The translations under genes and the position numbers were made by a program. The notes beneath the pieces were generated by a model. That model did no database searches. It was not told where the DNA came from and saw only the letters and a list, made by a program, of their open reading frames with translations. A DNA stretch of 7,339 nucleotides from Candidatus Absconditabacterales bacterium (GTDB lineage: Bacteria > Patescibacteria > JAEDAM01 > Absconditabacterales > Absconditicoccaceae), in the NCBI GenBank assembly GCA_938010495.1, contig CALLUT010000005.1, forward strand, positions 1 through 7,339, in the 5' to 3' direction. Shown piece by piece: positions 6,793 to 7,339 of the stretch (the first letter of the stretch is position 1; each line of letters starts with the position of its first letter).

Positions 6793-6866
6793 GCGGGTAT
6801 GATGTAATTGGTGTAGCATGGCAGAATTCAGCTCTGTCCGTACGGGTTCAAGTCCCGTTACCCGCT
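6793..6866 (+). tRNA. trnG: tRNA-Gly(UCA), reads UGA as glycine
   Basis: A 74-nt cloverleaf. Acceptor GCGGGTA (6793-6799) pairs perfectly with TACCCGC (6859-6865), and the discriminator is T at 6866. The D arm is ATGT/GCAT with A14 and the GG pair in its loop. The anticodon arm is GCAGA/TCTGT with loop ATTCAGC, giving anticodon TCA at 6828-6830. The T arm is ACGGG/CCCGT with loop TTCAAGT. There is a short 4-nt variable loop and CCA is not encoded. The G1-C72, G2..GGG acceptor and U73 match bacterial tRNA-Gly identity, not tRNA-Trp (usually A/G73 and AGGGGC-type) or the large class II tRNA-Sec. It is the adaptor that lets the in-frame UGA codons throughout this window be read as Gly, as known for SR1 and Gracilibacteria. 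The anticodon loop is unusual in having G37 and C38 next to A36. Confidence 0.9.
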
Positions 6867-6874
6867 ATTCTTGA

Positions 6875-6890
6875 TAGTATCTTTACTATG
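6875..6890 (+). other. AT-only hairpin after tRNA-Gly
   Basis: ATAGTA and TACTAT form a 6-bp stem with a short loop just upstream of the 78-aa gene. Weak and AT-rich with no T-run behind it, so it is at most a 3' trailer structure for the tRNA or a leader structure for the next gene. Confidence 0.2.
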
Positions 6891-6904
6891 TAATAACTTT
6901 GACG

Positions 6905-7141
6905 ATGTGACGTATTCTTACTTGATTACTTCTAATCGTTGCGTGATCATTAATGATTTACTTTCACAACCAACTATATAAAGCATTTTGAAATATAGCT
7001 TGGGCTGAAAAATATCTTTGAGAAAGTAGAGTTATATATGTATTAGCATGATGTTTATTTATCATAGTTGGAGTTCTTTTCCTTTTTGGGATGTGAGCAT
7101 CAAATCCAACAGATACACAATCAATGCAATTTGGAACGTAA
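6905..7141 (+). CDS. 78-aa two-helix membrane protein
   Basis: ATG to TAA, 78 residues, seven TGA codons read as Gly, including the second codon (ATG TGA CGT). Two hydrophobic helices: about residues 4-20 (ILTGLLLIVAGSLMIYF) and 44-63 (VLAGCLFIIVGVLFLFG). They are joined by a polar loop with an aromatic, acidic stretch (NIAWAEKYLGESR), and the protein ends in a short polar tail ending SMQFGT. Small two-helix proteins with a W.E..LG-like loop of this style are common in CPR genomes, but I know no function. There is no Shine-Dalgarno before the ATG. It lies between tRNA genes and may be expressed from the tRNA-Gly transcript. Its last codons overlap the putative -35 of the tRNA-Tyr promoter. 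The high density of TGA in hydrophobic helix positions is consistent with Gly in membrane packing. Confidence 0.75.
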
Positions 7142-7158
7142 ACTGCTAAGTATATAAT
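7131..7158 (+). promoter_or_regulatory. putative promoter for tRNA-Tyr
   Basis: TTGGAA (7131-7136), a 16-nt spacer and a perfect TATAAT (7153-7158). The -10 ends 4 nt before the tRNA 5' end, so transcription would start almost exactly at the mature 5' end. The -35 overlaps the last codons of the 78-aa gene. Confidence 0.45.
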
Positions 7159-7162
7159 TTAT

Positions 7163-7245
7163 GGGCGGATGGCAGAGCGGTCAAATGCAGCGGGCTGTAA
7201 ACCCGCCGTCGAAAGGCTACGCAGGTTCGAATCCTGCTCCTCCCA
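7163..7245 (+). tRNA. trnY: tRNA-Tyr(GUA)
   Basis: An 83-nt class II tRNA. The anticodon arm GCGGG/CCCGC encloses loop CTGTAAA with anticodon GTA at 7197-7199. There is a long variable arm (CGTCGAAAGGCTACG region), a T arm GCAGG/CCTGC with loop TTCGAAT, and discriminator A at 7245. CCA is not encoded. The acceptor GGGCGGA pairs with TCCTCCC except for a C.U mismatch at positions 4 and 69. The D arm starts GCAGAGCGGTC, as usual for Tyr and Ser/Leu class tRNAs. Confidence 0.9.
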
Positions 7246-7289
7246 AATTCAAATTGTACTGTAATGAAAAGTAAAAGAAATATAGCCAT

Positions 7290-7339
7290 GGGGTCTTAGC
7301 TCAGTTGGCTAGAGCGCCTGCCTTGCACGCAGGAGGTCA
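7290..7339 (+). tRNA. trnA: tRNA-Ala(UGC), 5' part, cut by window end
   Basis: Starts GGGGTCT, then TA and a GCTC D stem with the conserved AGCTCAGTTGG segment, GAGC, and the anticodon arm CCTGC/GCAGG around CTTGCAC, anticodon TGC at 7324-7326. This is the standard bacterial tRNA-Ala layout. The variable loop has begun when the window ends; the T arm and acceptor 3' side lie outside. Confidence 0.9.

Noticed and set aside
216..7141. UGA as tryptophan (code 4) or selenocysteine
   Set aside because: TGA codons fall at glycine-type positions, Trp is encoded by TGG throughout, the UCA tRNA has glycine identity elements, and TGA is far too frequent for Sec. No tRNA-Sec-like structure is present.
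1..7339. CRISPR array, insertion sequence, prophage or toxin-antitoxin module
   Set aside because: No regularly spaced repeats, no terminal inverted repeats or transposase motifs, and no recognisable phage or TA protein were found in any frame I read.

Overview
This window almost certainly comes from a bacterium of the Candidate Phyla Radiation that uses genetic code 25 (UGA = glycine), i.e. Absconditabacteria (SR1) or Gracilibacteria (BD1-5/GN02). Two independent lines of evidence lie in the sequence. (1) Every plausible gene is cut up by in-frame TGA codons and becomes one continuous, protein-like frame if TGA is read as an amino acid. The TGA codons fall where glycine is expected, for example in the conserved D-L-L-G element of the FemAB-like protein. 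All intact genes end in TAA or TAG, never TGA. (2) The window carries a tRNA with anticodon UCA (6793-6866) whose acceptor stem (GCGGG..) and U73 discriminator are the glycine identity pattern. The DNA is AT-rich with short intergenic gaps, weak Shine-Dalgarno sites and sigma70-like TTGACA/TATAAT promoters.

Layout. 1-75: tail of an upstream gene, frame ambiguous. 102-1217 (+): a 31-aa single-pass membrane peptide and a 333-aa FemAB/FemX-family aminoacyltransferase. 1226-3874 (-): four co-directional genes transcribed leftward from a promoter near 3905-3932: unknown 109-aa and 184-aa proteins, a 406-aa MFS-like 12-helix membrane protein, and an unknown 141-aa protein, the last with its own putative promoter. 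3875-4063: a divergent promoter region. 4064-5047 (+): a 327-aa membrane protein with two half-repeats that look like a divergent PiT-type phosphate/ion transporter.

5012-6705 is a region of damaged or unusual small genes. On the minus strand there is an ORF with one internal TAG (5012-5248) and an 84-aa ORF (5274-5528) whose N-terminal part reads more convincingly in another frame. On the plus strand there is a 180-aa unknown protein (5656-6198), followed 6 nt later by a frame that is open for 165 codons except for a single TAA. A hairpin terminator at 5243-5273 probably ends the PiT-like transcript.

6793-7339 (+): tRNA-Gly(UCA), a 78-aa two-helix membrane protein, tRNA-Tyr(GUA) and the start of tRNA-Ala(UGC). 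The UGA-reading tRNA is therefore in the same window as more than 75 UGA glycine codons that depend on it. I found no CRISPR array, insertion sequence or phage gene. The functions of most small proteins are unknown to me.
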